A stretch of 64,000 bases of DNA from Kineosporia aurantiaca JCM 3230. GTDB taxonomy: Bacteria; Actinomycetota; Actinomycetes; Actinomycetales; Kineosporiaceae. Below, piece after piece: positions 1 through 9,600 of the stretch; position 1 is the stretch's first letter; each line of letters starts with the position of its first letter. The position numbers and the translations under genes were made by a program. Under the pieces are notes generated by a model. It was not told the DNA's origin. It saw only the letters and a list, made by a program, of their open reading frames with translations, and ran no database searches. The stretch spans positions 1-64,000 of the forward strand of contig JODP01000020.1 in NCBI GenBank assembly GCA_000719025.1, written 5' to 3'.

Positions 1-75
1 GGGTTGGGCGGGTTGGGCGGGTTGGGCGGAGGCACCGGCGGAGGCACCGGCGGAGGCACTGGCGGAGGCACTGGT
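1..75. repeat. Short tandem repeats in the tail of the DUF222 gene
   Basis: Three copies of a 9-bp unit (GGGTTGGGC) at 1-27 are followed by four copies of a 12-bp unit (GGAGGCACCGGC and variants) at 28-75. On the minus strand they encode Gln-Pro-Ala and Ser-Ala-Gly-Ala type repeats. The array may continue past the left edge. Confidence 0.9.
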
Positions 76-1383
76 GTCGGTGCGGGCGCCAGTGCCGTTG
101 CGGGGGGCCGGGTTGCCAGTGTTGGTGGCTGAATTGGTCCGTGTGCCGTTGTTGTTGTGGGCGTCGGCGTCGGCGTCGGTGTTGCGGTGGGCGCTCGGCT
201 TTGCACTCCCGGGCGTTGGGTTTGCCCCGCCCGTGCTGCCGTCTGAACTATCGGAGCTTGAGTCGGCGTCTGGGTTGGTGGGGGTTGGGACGATGGGGAT
301 GTCCGCGCCCTCGCCCAGGGCGGTGAAGAGGGCGGTCAGGGCATCGACGCAGCGTTGCATGTGGGTGCGAGGGTCGGGGGTGCCGTCAGCGGTGGCCTGG
401 TCGCGGCAGGCGTCGGCCATGGCTTCGAGGACGCCGAGAATGTATTGGGCAGTATCGGCGGGCACGATGGCGCCGAAGAGGGCCATGCCGTCTTCGAGGG
501 GTTCGACCCAGACTCGGCGGCGGGCCCGGGCTGCCTCGTGGGCTCCGGCGGGAGCGAGGTTCATCAGCAGGGTGGTCAGGAGCCGGTTAAGGCGGGGCCG
601 GGCGAGGCTGGGGGCCTGGATGGCGAGGGCGGCCTCGATGATTCGCCACTGCGGGCAGCCGGGGGTGAAGTCCGGGACTGAGGAGGGCGGGTTCAGTAGG
701 CGGGTGGCGATCAGGCGGGATCGTTCCCAGTCCAAGCGGCCCTGTTCGAAGAGGGCGAAGACCTTGGGGAGGTGATCGGTCAGGCAGAGGGCGGCCTGCA
801 GGTCACTGGTGGTGCGCTGCGGGGTCTGGGTGAAGTCCACGGCCAGGCGGTCGGCGACCAGCTTGACCGTTCGCTGCCTCAGGTCGCCTTCTTCACCGTC
901 GTCGGCCCAGTGGTCGTTATTGTCGCCGCTGCCGCTGCCGCTGCCGCTGCCGCTGCCGCTGCCGCTGCCGCTGCCGCTGCCGCTGCCGCTGGCAGAGTTG
1001 CTGCCGCTGGCAGAGTTGCTGCCGCTGGCAGAGTTGCTGCCGCTGCCGCTGGCAGAGTTGCCGCCGCAGCCGCTGGCGGAGTTGCCGCTGCTGGCGGATG
1101 CTCTGGCGTAGTCGCGGTCGGATTCGGAATCGCTGGCGGAGTCGCCGTTGCCGGTCTCACTTGCCATGGCGGCGTGGACCATCGTGGCCCAGGAGGCGAC
1201 CTGGGAGGCCTTCGCCCGTCGCAGCATCCACTCGACCCCGTCGACCACTGGCCATGGGAATCCCTGCGCGGTTGGGCATCCCGCGGTCGAGGGAAGACCG
1301 GTGCGTCGCAGGAAACCCGCGACGTCCTCCACCACTGTTCCGGGGAGGGAGTCCAGCAGGTCGCCCGAACTCAATGCGCTCAT
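1..1383 (-). CDS. DUF222 / 13E12-repeat family protein, C-terminus beyond window
   Basis: The minus-strand frame starting at ATG 1383 is open for 461 codons to the window edge, so the end of the gene lies outside. The N-terminal region and the stretch at residues ~170-360 (a helical, Arg/Leu-rich domain with MALFGAIVPADTAQY near residue 300) match the DUF222 domain of 13E12 proteins, which usually carry a C-terminal HNH endonuclease domain; that domain is not visible here. Two low-complexity linkers stand out: a Gly-Ser run around residues 132-155 and an Ala/Ser/Gln-Pro-rich tail at the edge. A GGGGG Shine-Dalgarno lies about 8 nt before the start, and a possible -10 (TATGAT, minus strand) lies at 1437-1442. 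The function of the family is poorly defined; it is often multicopy and mobile-like. Confidence 0.75.
   Translation of the reverse strand, partial: MSALSSGDLLDSLPGTVVEDVAGFLRRTGLPSTAGCPTAQGFPWPVVDGVEWMLRRAKASQVASWATMVHAAMASETGNGDSASDSESDRDYARASASSGNSASGCGGNSASGSGSNSASGSNSASGSNSASGSGSGSGSGSGSGSGSGSGSGDNNDHWADDGEEGDLRQRTVKLVADRLAVDFTQTPQRTTSDLQAALCLTDHLPKVFALFEQGRLDWERSRLIATRLLNPPSSVPDFTPGCPQWRIIEAALAIQAPSLARPRLNRLLTTLLMNLAPAGAHEAARARRRVWVEPLEDGMALFGAIVPADTAQYILGVLEAMADACRDQATADGTPDPRTHMQRCVDALTALFTALGEGADIPIVPTPTNPDADSSSDSSDGSTGGANPTPGSAKPSAHRNTDADADAHNNNGTRTNSATNTGNPAPRNGTGARTDTSASASASAGASAGASAQPAQPAQP
925..990. repeat. 11 tandem copies of a hexanucleotide (GCCGCT)
   Basis: Eleven perfect copies of GCCGCT lie inside the DUF222 gene and encode a (Ser-Gly)n linker on the minus strand. 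They are followed to about 1080 by imperfect 18-bp units built on GGCAGAGTTGCTGCCGCT (Ser-Asn-Ser-Ala-Gly-type linker). Copy-number changes would stay in frame. Confidence 0.95.
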
Positions 1384-1555
1384 CCCTGGAACCCCCTTCC
1401 CCCAACAGGTTTCGCGATCATTTTCGCGATGGGACCATCATACGGCGCGCCACCGACAATCTGAGACAGAGCGGGCTGCCGGAGAGGATGCGATGGTGGC
1501 GGAGGGATGTTCTGGGGTGGGAACTGCTAGTGGAAAACGTAGTTCAGCAGCGAGA

Positions 1556-1599
1556 AGGCCGGCGTTCTTACCGCTTGGAAGCGGTAAGAACGCCGGCCT
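1556..1599 (-). terminator. Strong hairpin, terminator of the flotillin operon
   Basis: A perfect 19-bp inverted repeat (1556-1574 with 1581-1599) has a 6-nt loop and sits just after the flotillin stop codon. It lacks a clear T-run, but its position at the end of the minus-strand flotillin operon and before the DUF222 gene fits a terminator or mRNA-stabilising structure. Confidence 0.7.
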
Positions 1600-1608
1600 C
1601 CGCCGAGA

Positions 1609-3093
1609 TCAGGACCGGTTATTCGGGGGTGACTGGGGCTTTGCGGGGTCGATGCTGCCCAGCAGCTGCCCCAGGTCCAGTCCGCCGGCCTTGGCCGTCT
1701 CGAGCACCTGCAGCAGCAGCGCGGGCACTGAGCCGGCCACCTTCGACAGGGCGTCGTTGCCGTCCTGTCCGCCGTTGCTCAGCACGGTCAGGTTGTTGAT
1801 GTTGCCCATCGGCGCTGCCACCTCGCGGGCCAGTTGGGGCAGGATCGCGATCAGGTCGGGGAGGACCCGGAGCCGGGCTGCCTCGTCGTTGAACGCGCTC
1901 AACGCTGCCGCCAGTTCCTTCTGACCCTCCGCCTCGGCGAGCAACGTCTGTCGCTGACCCTCGGCCTGGGCCAGCAGCCGTGCCTTCTCCACTTCGGCCT
2001 GGGCCTCACCTTCACGCTGGAAGGCGGTCGCGCCGGCGGTCCGGGCCTTCAGGTCGGCGTCACCCGCCAGTTCCCGGCGCCGTGCCTCAGCCTCGGCGTT
2101 GGCGATGGTGACCGCCTTCTGGCCCTCGGCCCGCCTCGAGGCCGCCTCCCGCTCGGCCTCGGCGGGGGCGATCACGTCGGCTTCCAGAGCCTGGCGCCGC
2201 TGGGCCGCGCGCTGCTCCTCGACCGAGATCTGTCGCTCGGTGCGCTGCCTTTCGGTGTCCACCGCGGCCAGGACGACGGCCCGCTCGGCCTCGCGCTCGG
2301 CCAGTGGACCGGCCTGGGCGGCCCGCGCCTGGGCGGCCTTGACCTCGGTGTCGATCTCCGCCTGCTTCATCGACAGGGCCCGCTGCGCCTCGGCGATCGC
2401 CTCCTGCGACTTCGCCTCGGCCGTGCGGCCCTGCTGGTCGGCCTCCGCGGCGGCGATCCGCGCGTCCCGCCGGGCCTGGGCCTCGCCGACCTCCGCGTCC
2501 CGCCGGACCTCGGCGATCCGCTTGCGCCCGAGCGCCTCGATGTAGCCGTTGCGGTCGCGCACGTCCTGGATCGTCAGCACGTCCAGTTCCATGCCGATCG
2601 TGGCCAGTGCAGCCCCGGCCTCCTCGGCCACCCCGCGGGTCAGCTGGTCGCGGTTGCTGTTCAGGTCCTCGACCGTCATCTTGGCGCAGATCGCCCGCAT
2701 GTTGCCCGCGATGATCTCGGTGAGCTGGCCCCGCAGCTCTTCCCGGTTGGCGGTGAGGAAGCGCTGGGTGCCGGTCTCGATCGCCTCGTCGGTGGAGCCG
2801 AAGCGGATCAGCGCGACCACGTCGACGGCGATCCCGACCCCGTTGCTGGAGATCGCGTTCCCGATGCTGACCTGGATGTTGAACGGCTCCAGGCTCATGA
2901 AGTCGACCCGCTCGAGCACCGGCACCCGGAACCGGGCCCCGCCCCGCACGATCTTGGGCCGGCCGCGCCCGGTGAACACGGCCACCATGTTCGGCGGCAC
3001 CTTTACGTAGTTGCGGGCGTAAAGGATCGTCAGCAGCAGGAAGGCGGCGACCACCGCGACGACCGCGTAGACAGCGGGGGAGATATCGTTCAT
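1609..3093 (-). CDS. Flotillin-like SPFH/band-7 membrane scaffold protein
   Basis: 494 residues. One N-terminal membrane segment (about residues 8-27) is followed by the SPFH domain (about 30-190, including VPPNMVAVFTGRGRPKIVRGG), then a long Ala/Glu/Arg-rich coiled coil (about 190-390) with repeated AEAEGQ-type units, and a C-terminal tail. This order and length match bacterial flotillins (YuaG/FloT), which form membrane microdomain scaffolds. The ATG is preceded by AGGAA at good spacing. It lies 58 nt downstream of an NfeD-like gene, the usual flotillin partner, so the two are probably co-transcribed and act together in membrane organisation. The family assignment is firm; the cargo is unknown. 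Confidence 0.92.
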   Translation of the reverse strand: MNDISPAVYAVVAVVAAFLLLTILYARNYVKVPPNMVAVFTGRGRPKIVRGGARFRVPVLERVDFMSLEPFNIQVSIGNAISSNGVGIAVDVVALIRFGSTDEAIETGTQRFLTANREELRGQLTEIIAGNMRAICAKMTVEDLNSNRDQLTRGVAEEAGAALATIGMELDVLTIQDVRDRNGYIEALGRKRIAEVRRDAEVGEAQARRDARIAAAEADQQGRTAEAKSQEAIAEAQRALSMKQAEIDTEVKAAQARAAQAGPLAEREAERAVVLAAVDTERQRTERQISVEEQRAAQRRQALEADVIAPAEAEREAASRRAEGQKAVTIANAEAEARRRELAGDADLKARTAGATAFQREGEAQAEVEKARLLAQAEGQRQTLLAEAEGQKELAAALSAFNDEAARLRVLPDLIAILPQLAREVAAPMGNINNLTVLSNGGQDGNDALSKVAGSVPALLLQVLETAKAGGLDLGQLLGSIDPAKPQSPPNNRS

Positions 3094-3151
3094 GAAAAGG
3101 GTTCCTGTTCGGGGTTATTCGGTTCCGGGATCGGGTAAGAAAGGATGGGGA

Positions 3152-3982
3152 TCAGTCCGAGAAGGCGCTGCGGTGCACAACGACTCCGCCCGGGTTGAGA
3201 TCCGTGATGGTCACGGCATTGCCTTTGGGGATGCCTTCGGCCAGGTCGGAGGACGCGGTCTGGGTGATCCGCGCTCCCTGCCGATCGTGGAAGGTCACCT
3301 GACCGGTGCCGTAGGGAAGGATGTCGAGGGTCACCACGCCGGTGCGCCCGATCCAGCCGTAGCGACTGGTCATGGAGTTGTACTGTTGCGCGGCCAGCGG
3401 TTTCAGGATGAAGCGGTAGGCGGCGGCCCCGACTGCAAGGAAGCCGGCGGCGGCCACCGGCCAGGCCAGGAGAGCGGGCACGCCGGAGGATGTGGCGATG
3501 AACCCGGCGGCACCGAACCCGACCAGGGAAACGGCCAGCACGCGAATGCTGCGCCAGGTGGGCGCGTCCAGGCCGGCCGAGCCCTCCGGCACCCCCTGTG
3601 CCGCTGGGCCGGCCTCCGAACCATACGCAGCACCACTCGCGGCCGTGTGTCCGAGGTCGCTGGGCTGTCCGCCGACGTCTCCTGCGTGCCCAACGGCATC
3701 CCCACTGGGGCCGCCAACATCGCCCAGGTGCCCGTCGGCGTCCCCTATTGAGCCGCCGACTTCCCCAGCGTGCCCACCGAGCTCGCCGCCGTGGCCACCG
3801 GCTTCCCCGGCCTGCCCACTGAGGTCGCCGCCGTGCCCACCGAGATCCCCGCCGTGCCCGCCAACTTCGGCGTGCCCACCAATTTCGCCGTGCCCACCGA
3901 TCTCACCCAGCACAACGCTGAGGAGCAGGACCAGGAACCCGGTCGACCCGACCGCGATGAAGATCGTCTGCGAGTCTGGCAT
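3152..3982 (-). CDS. NfeD-like membrane protein with Gly/His-rich repeat insert
   Basis: 276 residues. A first membrane segment (residues 8-26) is followed by an unusual Gly/His/Asp/Glu-rich repeat (26-112), two more membrane segments (about 147-164 and 167-190) and a C-terminal beta-rich domain (about 205-276, GWIGRTGVVTLDILPYGTGQ...) resembling the OB-fold of NfeD proteins. NfeD proteins are usual genomic and physical partners of flotillins, and the flotillin gene follows directly. The repeat is not part of the ordinary NfeD architecture; the histidines and acidic residues could bind metal, but that is only inference. The start ATG has a GGAGGGG element about 12 nt upstream. Confidence 0.8.
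   Translation of the reverse strand: MPDSQTIFIAVGSTGFLVLLLSVVLGEIGGHGEIGGHAEVGGHGGDLGGHGGDLSGQAGEAGGHGGELGGHAGEVGGSIGDADGHLGDVGGPSGDAVGHAGDVGGQPSDLGHTAASGAAYGSEAGPAAQGVPEGSAGLDAPTWRSIRVLAVSLVGFGAAGFIATSSGVPALLAWPVAAAGFLAVGAAAYRFILKPLAAQQYNSMTSRYGWIGRTGVVTLDILPYGTGQVTFHDRQGARITQTASSDLAEGIPKGNAVTITDLNPGGVVVHRSAFSD
3647..3907 (-). repeat. Degenerate Gly-Gly-His-x-Gly-(Asp/Glu)-hydrophobic coding repeat
   Basis: About twelve degenerate seven-residue units (for example GGHGGDL, GGHAGEV, DGHLGDV, VGHAGDV) occupy residues 26-112 of the NfeD-like protein. The DNA shows matching 21-bp periodicity (plus-strand CCGCCGTGGCCACC-like blocks). The unit is conserved at His, Gly and the acidic position. Confidence 0.85.
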
Positions 3983-4103
3983 GACGCTGGGCGACCCCTC
4001 CGTGGGCGATTCTGGGCCGACCGTCCGAGTCGGCTTTTCGTGCGGGATGACGTGTGGATCAGCCTATGTGTTGCACGGAATCGTGACGGCGTGAATGGAA
4101 TTT

Positions 4104-4765
4104 TCAGAGGTGGCTGAGGAGCTCCAGGATTCGCTCCGGACCTTCCGCCAGGAGGTTGTGCCGCACCGGCCATTCCTGGTAGCGCCACGAAGGATCGTTA
4201 CGCACCCGGCGCATGCTCTCCGGAGCCTGAAGCCGCCCGGAGTCTCCAAGGCAGCGACGAAGTGCCTCACCGGCACCGATTTCCAGCGGCCGGCCAAGTG
4301 GGCCTTCTGCAGCAGGGTGGCCAGCGGATGCGGACGGGCGCGTTGGTCGAAGAAGGGCAGGGGCGCCACGCCCAGGCCGTCCGAGGTCACCGCATCGAGG
4401 AAGTAGGCGCGGTTCTCTTCCGTGGTGAAGCTGTAGCAGCTCTCGCCGTCTTCCAGCAGATCCGAGTCGAGGTGTACCAGGGCGGCCACCCGTTGCGGGA
4501 TCAGGTCGGCCACCTGGTTGATCACCGAGCCGCCGTAGCTGTGCCCGACCAGCACCAGCCCTTCGCCCTCGGGCTCGGCGGCGGCCAGCACCTGATGGAC
4601 GTGGGTGTCCAGGTTGATCGCCCGCTCGGTGAGGACCTCCTGCTCACCGAGCCCGGCCAAGGTCATCGGGATGGCCCGGTGGCCGGCGGCCTCGAGCTGC
4701 TGCACCACCGGCTGCCACCACCAGCCGCCGTGCCAAGCCCCCGGAACCAGGATGTACGTCGTCAT
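4104..4765 (-). pseudogene. Alpha/beta hydrolase with a frameshift near its C-terminus
   Basis: The first ~180 residues are a typical small alpha/beta hydrolase of the salicylate-esterase/RsbQ type: oxyanion-loop motif PGAWHGGWWWQPV at 8-20, nucleophile elbow GHSYGG around 74-79, and an acid-containing strand near HLDSD. At about 4215-4245 the frame carrying homology changes. The original frame continues to a stop at 4064 with unrelated Arg/Ser-rich sequence, whereas the shifted frame gives a family-like ending (MRRVRNDPSWRYQEWPVRHN then a helix, stop 4104-4106). The change fits a one-base deletion. The late catalytic His (HNLL region) lies in the shifted frame, so the encoded product is probably inactive unless this is a sequencing error. 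The start has a GGAGG element. Confidence 0.75.
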
Positions 4766-4938
4766 CTCCGCCTCCCCAAACGGCTGATTCAGATGCAGTT
4801 CACCCTAGGGCCGGCCACCGACAGTTCTGGCGTCGGGCCACGGGCGGACTGGGCCGGACGGGTGGCTTGCCCCGGCCGGTCCGGATGATTCACCGTTACG
4901 CGTCCGTGATCGATGAAAACGGCTGTGACCTGCTCCCA

Positions 4939-4967
4939 TTGACGGGCGGAAGCGCCTGCGGTACGAC
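4939..4967 (+). promoter_or_regulatory. Sigma-70-like promoter of the ABC exporter operon
   Basis: TTGACG (4939-4944) is separated by 17 nt from TACGAC (4962-4967), 73 nt before the GTG start of the first ATPase gene. It fits a housekeeping actinobacterial promoter; not tested. Confidence 0.45.
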
Positions 4968-5040
4968 TTCGCCCAGTAAATGCCCCTAACCGTCCGGTGC
5001 GGGCAGCGGTTCGTCCTGCTCGGCGTGGAGAGGGAATCGG

Positions 5041-5997
5041 GTGCCTGAGGTGGGCTCGGCGACGGTGCGTGGTCCGGAGGTGTTCGGGCAGGACGCGCTG
5101 ATCGTCTGCGACAGCCTGGTCCGGATCTACCAGACCGGCTCGATCGAGGTGCAGGCCCTGCAGGGGCTCGACCTGCTGGTGAACGCGGGCGAGATGATCG
5201 CTCTGGTCGGGGCGTCCGGGTCGGGGAAGTCGACCCTGCTGTCGCTGCTGGCCGGGATCGACGCGCCCACGGCGGGGAAGGCGCGGGTGGCCGGCTGGGA
5301 CCTGCTCGATCTGTCGGCGCGTGACCGGGTGAAGTACCGGCGGCACACCGTGGGGTACGTGCGGCAGCAGACCGCGCAGAACCTGGTGCCCTACCTGACT
5401 GCGGCGCAGGTGGTCGACCTGCCGATGACCCTGGCCCGGGTGCCGGGCAAAGAACGTGCGCAGCGAGTCGAATCGCTGCTGGAATCGGTCGGGGTCGCGC
5501 ACTGCCGGGATCGCCGGCCCGGGCAGATGTCGGGTGGCGAGCAGATGCGCGTGGCGATCGCGGTCGCCCTGGCCAACCAGCCGAAGGTGCTGCTGGCCGA
5601 CGAGCCCACCGGTGAGCTGGACACCCAGACCTCGGCCCAGGTGTTCGGGGTGCTGCGGGAAGTGAACCGGGAACTCGGGGTGACGATCGTGGTGGTCACC
5701 CATGACCCGGACGTGAGCGGGCAGGTCGAGCGGACGGTGGCGATCCGGGACGGCCGCACCAGCAGCGAGGTTCTGCGGCGCACCTCGACGGCGGAGAACG
5801 GGGACGACGAGGTGGTGCACGAGGAGTACGCGGTGATGGACCGGGCGGGCCGGGTCCAGGTGCCGAAGGACTACCGGGAGGCGCTGAACCTGACCCGGCG
5901 GGTGCGGTTGGCGCTGGAAGGTGACCACGTCAGCGTCCGTCCCGATGGTCTTGGGCAGATTGCTAATCCTGAGCGCGTGGGGGAGGAGCAGGCGTGA
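5041..5997 (+). CDS. ABC transporter ATP-binding protein with AbrB-like C-terminal tail
   Basis: 318 residues. It has a complete LolD/MacB-type nucleotide-binding domain: Walker A GASGSGKST (about 58-66), signature SGGEQ, Walker B VLLADEPTGE and H-loop THD. Beyond the usual ~225 residues an extension (about 255-318) contains YAVMDRAGRVQVPKDYREAL, which resembles a SpoVT/AbrB swapped-hairpin domain. GTG at 5041 is chosen because GGAGAGGG lies 8-9 nt upstream. It overlaps the next ATPase gene by 4 nt and leads an operon with two FtsX-type permeases, so it should energise export or extraction of a hydrophobic or lipid-linked substrate. Confidence 0.9.
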   Translation: MPEVGSATVRGPEVFGQDALIVCDSLVRIYQTGSIEVQALQGLDLLVNAGEMIALVGASGSGKSTLLSLLAGIDAPTAGKARVAGWDLLDLSARDRVKYRRHTVGYVRQQTAQNLVPYLTAAQVVDLPMTLARVPGKERAQRVESLLESVGVAHCRDRRPGQMSGGEQMRVAIAVALANQPKVLLADEPTGELDTQTSAQVFGVLREVNRELGVTIVVVTHDPDVSGQVERTVAIRDGRTSSEVLRRTSTAENGDDEVVHEEYAVMDRAGRVQVPKDYREALNLTRRVRLALEGDHVSVRPDGLGQIANPERVGEEQA

Positions 5998-6698
5998 GCG
6001 GGGAACCGATGCTCCGCCTGCGGGGAGTCAGCCGCACGTACGACAGCGGTGCGGGGGTCGTCCATGCGTTGAAGGACATCACCTTCGATGTCGAGGCCGG
6101 GACGATGGTGGCGCTGGTTGGTCGGTCCGGGTCGGGTAAGACCACGTTGCTGAACATGGTCGGTGGTCTCGATTCGCCGGACAGCGGGACGGTTTTCGTC
6201 GACGGCACGGAGGTGACCGGGCTGGACGAGGCCGGGCGCAGCCGGTTGCGGCGGGACAGCGTGGCCTACGTATTCCAGACTTTCGGGCTGGTGCCGGTTC
6301 TCACCGCTGCTGAGAACATCGGGGTGCCGCTGCGGATGCGCCGTACTCCGCGCGCCGAGCGGGAGAGCCGGGTAGCGCTGTTGCTCGAACTCGTGGGGCT
6401 GGCCGATCATGCCGACCAGCGTCCGGACGAGCTTTCCGGTGGGCAGCAGCAGCGGGTGGCGATTGCCCGGGCGCTGGCCGCTTCCCCGCGGCTGCTGGTG
6501 GCGGACGAGCCGACCGGACAATTGGACGCCGAGACCGGGCTTTCGGTGATGGCTCTCCTGCGGGGCGTGGTCGAGTCCGAGGGGGTCACCGCGCTGATCT
6601 CCACCCACGACGAGGTGATGATGCGCCTGGCCGATCGGGTGGTGCGGATCTCCGACGGCCGGATCGCCGAGGATGCCCCGGAAGTGGCTGCGGGATGA
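5994..6698 (+). CDS. ABC transporter ATP-binding protein, LolD/MacB type
   Basis: 234 residues, standard length for LolD-like ATPases. Motifs: Walker A GRSGSGKTT (about 43-51), Q-loop VFQTFGLVPVLTAAEN, signature SGGQQQR, Walker B LLVADEPTGQLD, H-loop STHD. The GTG start overlaps the preceding TGA (GTGA), and the stop overlaps the following ATG, which indicates translational coupling in the four-gene operon. With its partner it could form a heteromeric ATPase pair serving the two permeases downstream. The substrate cannot be inferred. Confidence 0.92.
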   Translation: MSGEPMLRLRGVSRTYDSGAGVVHALKDITFDVEAGTMVALVGRSGSGKTTLLNMVGGLDSPDSGTVFVDGTEVTGLDEAGRSRLRRDSVAYVFQTFGLVPVLTAAENIGVPLRMRRTPRAERESRVALLLELVGLADHADQRPDELSGGQQQRVAIARALAASPRLLVADEPTGQLDAETGLSVMALLRGVVESEGVTALISTHDEVMMRLADRVVRISDGRIAEDAPEVAAG

Positions 6699-9600
6699 TC
6701 CGGCTCCTGGTCCGCCGGGCCGGTGCCTCCTGGCCGTTGCTGGCCGCGGTCGTCGCGGTCGTCGCCGTGGGGGCGACCCTGCTCGGCGTCTCGGCCCGGC
6801 TGCTCACCGTCTCGGCCGACAGCGCGCTCACCATCGGGATGTCCCGGGTCACGCCGGAGGACGCGGAGGTCGTCGCCTACCTCAGCGACATCGAGTCCGC
6901 GAACGGCGCGAAGGCCACCGCGATCACCGAGGAGCTGCTGCGGGACTCGCTGTCGCCGCTCGGCCCGCCCACGCTCCAGACCCGGGTCTCCAGCACCATG
7001 CGGATGCTCGAGGGCTACGGCGGGCAGCCCCAGGTCGGGTACCTGAGCGGCCTGGGCGACCTGAGCAAGGCGGCCCGGCTGGTCGAGGGAACCTGGCCCC
7101 GGCAGACCACGGGCCCGGTCCAGACCGTCGTGCTGGAATCCACCGCCAAGGCCCTGAAGCTGAAGCCGGGCAGCCGGGTCCACCTGGGCAAGCAGATCTC
7201 GACCGGTGACCGGGACCCGGTGGAGAGTCTCGATCTGCTGGTCACCGGCGTGGTCGCCCCGCTGCCGCACGCGGGCTGGGACCGGGACCCGCTGCAGGCC
7301 GCCGGTTTCCAGGGGTCCTTGCAGCTGGGTTTCCCCTACCCGTTCCGCGGCTTCGGGCCGTTCCTGGTCGACCTGCCCACGCTCTGGGGGACCGGCGTGA
7401 TGCTCGACCGGCTCCAGGTGGACGCCAACCCCGACCTGAACCCGGATTCGGGCCGTCTGACCGGAACCCACCTGGACGCCGTCGAGGCGCGGACCAGTAC
7501 CGCGGACAGACGTCTGGACGCGGCCCTGGGTGATCTGGTCAAGAACGAGCGGGTGGCCTCGGACCTGCCGTTCACCCTGGCCCGGGCGCACACCCAGGCG
7601 GCCGTGACCCGGTCCACCGTGCTGGTCGTGGTGCTGCTCGGCACCCTGCTCACGGCGGCGGCGCTGGCCCTGGCCGGGCGTCTGGTGATCCGGTCCCGCA
7701 CCACCCAGACCGCGCTGTTCTCGGCGCTCGGCGCGAGCCGGGCCCAGCTGATCACCCTGGCCGCCGGGGAGGCCCTCGGCCTGGCCCTGATCGCGGCGGT
7801 GATCGCCGTGCCGGCCTCCTCGTTCGGCCATTCCGCGCTCACCCATCTGCCCGCCCTTTCCGACGCCGGTCTGGCCGCTGCCCCGGGGGTGAACCTCACC
7901 CAGGTGCTGGTGCTCCTGGCCGGGGCCCTGGGGCTGGCCACCGTCCTGCTGCTGCCGGCCGTGCAGACCGACCCGGCCGCTCTCCCGTCCGGCCGCGAAG
8001 GTCCCGGCCTGCTCGTCCGTTCCGGCGCCGACCTGGCCCTCCTGGTCCTGGCCGGAGTGGGCTATTGGCAGCTCAGGGTCCAGCCCGCGGCCGAGTCCGG
8101 CGTGGATCTGGTGCGGATCCTGGCGCCCGGCCTGTTCCTCTTGGCCGGGGCCGCGCTGATGGTCCGGCTGACCGCCCTGCCGCTGCGGCTGGCCGACCGT
8201 CTGGGCCGCCGCTCCACCCGATTGGTGCTGCCGCTGGCGGCGTTCGAGGCCGCCCGCCGACCGCAGGCGGTGGCCGCCGCCCTGCTGCTGGTGCTGGCCT
8301 CGGCCTCCGGCACCTTCGGGCTGGCCTTCGCTGCGACCTGGCAGCAGTCACAGGCCGATCAGGCCGATCTGAGTGTCGGCACCGATCTCGCGGTGAAGCT
8401 GTCCGGGTCGGTCCAGTCCGGGCAGGGGCAGGCCCTGGCCGCGGCGACCGGGGGAACCGTCTCAAGGGTGCTGCAGCAGAACGTGCCGGTGGGGCAGTAC
8501 CTCGGAGGTTCCGGGGAGGCGCCGCACCTGGTCGCGCTGGACACCCGGGATGCCGGAACCCTCTTGCGAGGAAGACTTCCGGACGGCCTGACCTGGGAGC
8601 AGGTGGGTGCTCGGCTGGCGCCGAAGAAGGCGGTCACCGGCATCCAGTCCGCGACCGATGGGGAGCTGGCCCTGACCGCGCAGGGGAGTACTTCCGAAGG
8701 GCCTGCCCTCCAGGCAATCCCGAGGCTGACCATCGAGGATGCGGACGGTCTGCAGACCTTCTGCGATCTGCCCAAGCTCGAGCTGGACGGCAAGGAGCAC
8801 GAGGTGCGTGGTTGTGGGCCCCTGCCGACCGGAGCGCGGGTGGTGATGGCGGTCTTCGATCTGCAGTTCGACCCGGCCACCGCGCCCCCGCTCGGCGAAG
8901 CGACCGGATATGCCACGGCCGGCCTGACCTTCCGGTTCCCCGGAGTCCGCCAGGACGTGGGGGGATGGAGGGCGACGACGCTGAATCAGGCCAGCGGGGC
9001 CCGGGTGACCGATGTCCAGGGCGGGGTCCGGCGGAAGGGGACGGACGCGGTCCTCAGCATTTCGGCCCTGGTACCGCTGAACGACCTGAGCTATGCACCC
9101 GCCGAGATCGGCCTGACCGGTTTCGACCCGCCGGGTGCGATCCCGGTGGCCGTGTCCCAGCAGTTCGCCGATGTTCTCGGAGCACAGCCCGGAAAGCAGA
9201 TGGACGTCCAGGTCGGCTCCTCCACCGTCCAGGTCGAGGTGGCCTCGGTCGTGCCGGACATCCCGTCCGCGCCCGGGCAGGCCACAATGCTGGCCGACAT
9301 CGGCACGCTGAACCGGACCCTGGTCGCCCAGGACGACTGGACGACCCTCGGGAACGCCTGGTGGGTGGGCGGCCCGCAACCGTCGGACGCTGAGCAGAAG
9401 GCCCAGAACCTGGGTCTGGGCGTGGTGACCACCCGGGACGAGGTCTACCAGCAGGACCGACGGGGCCCGTTGCGGGTCGGTCTGCCGGCCGCGCTGATCA
9501 TGCTGATCCCGGCCACCCTGCTACTGGCCCTGGGCGGCCTGATCATGCACGTGGTCTCCGACCTGCGGGTGCGGGCGATGGAGGTGACCCGGCTGCGGGC

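Noticed and set aside
1834..3138. Long plus-strand open frame antisense to the flotillin gene
   Set aside because: Shadow frame caused by high GC; product is low-complexity and the minus strand carries a complete known family.
3647..3907. CRISPR-like array
   Set aside because: Periodic units are in-frame coding repeats of seven residues without distinct spacers.
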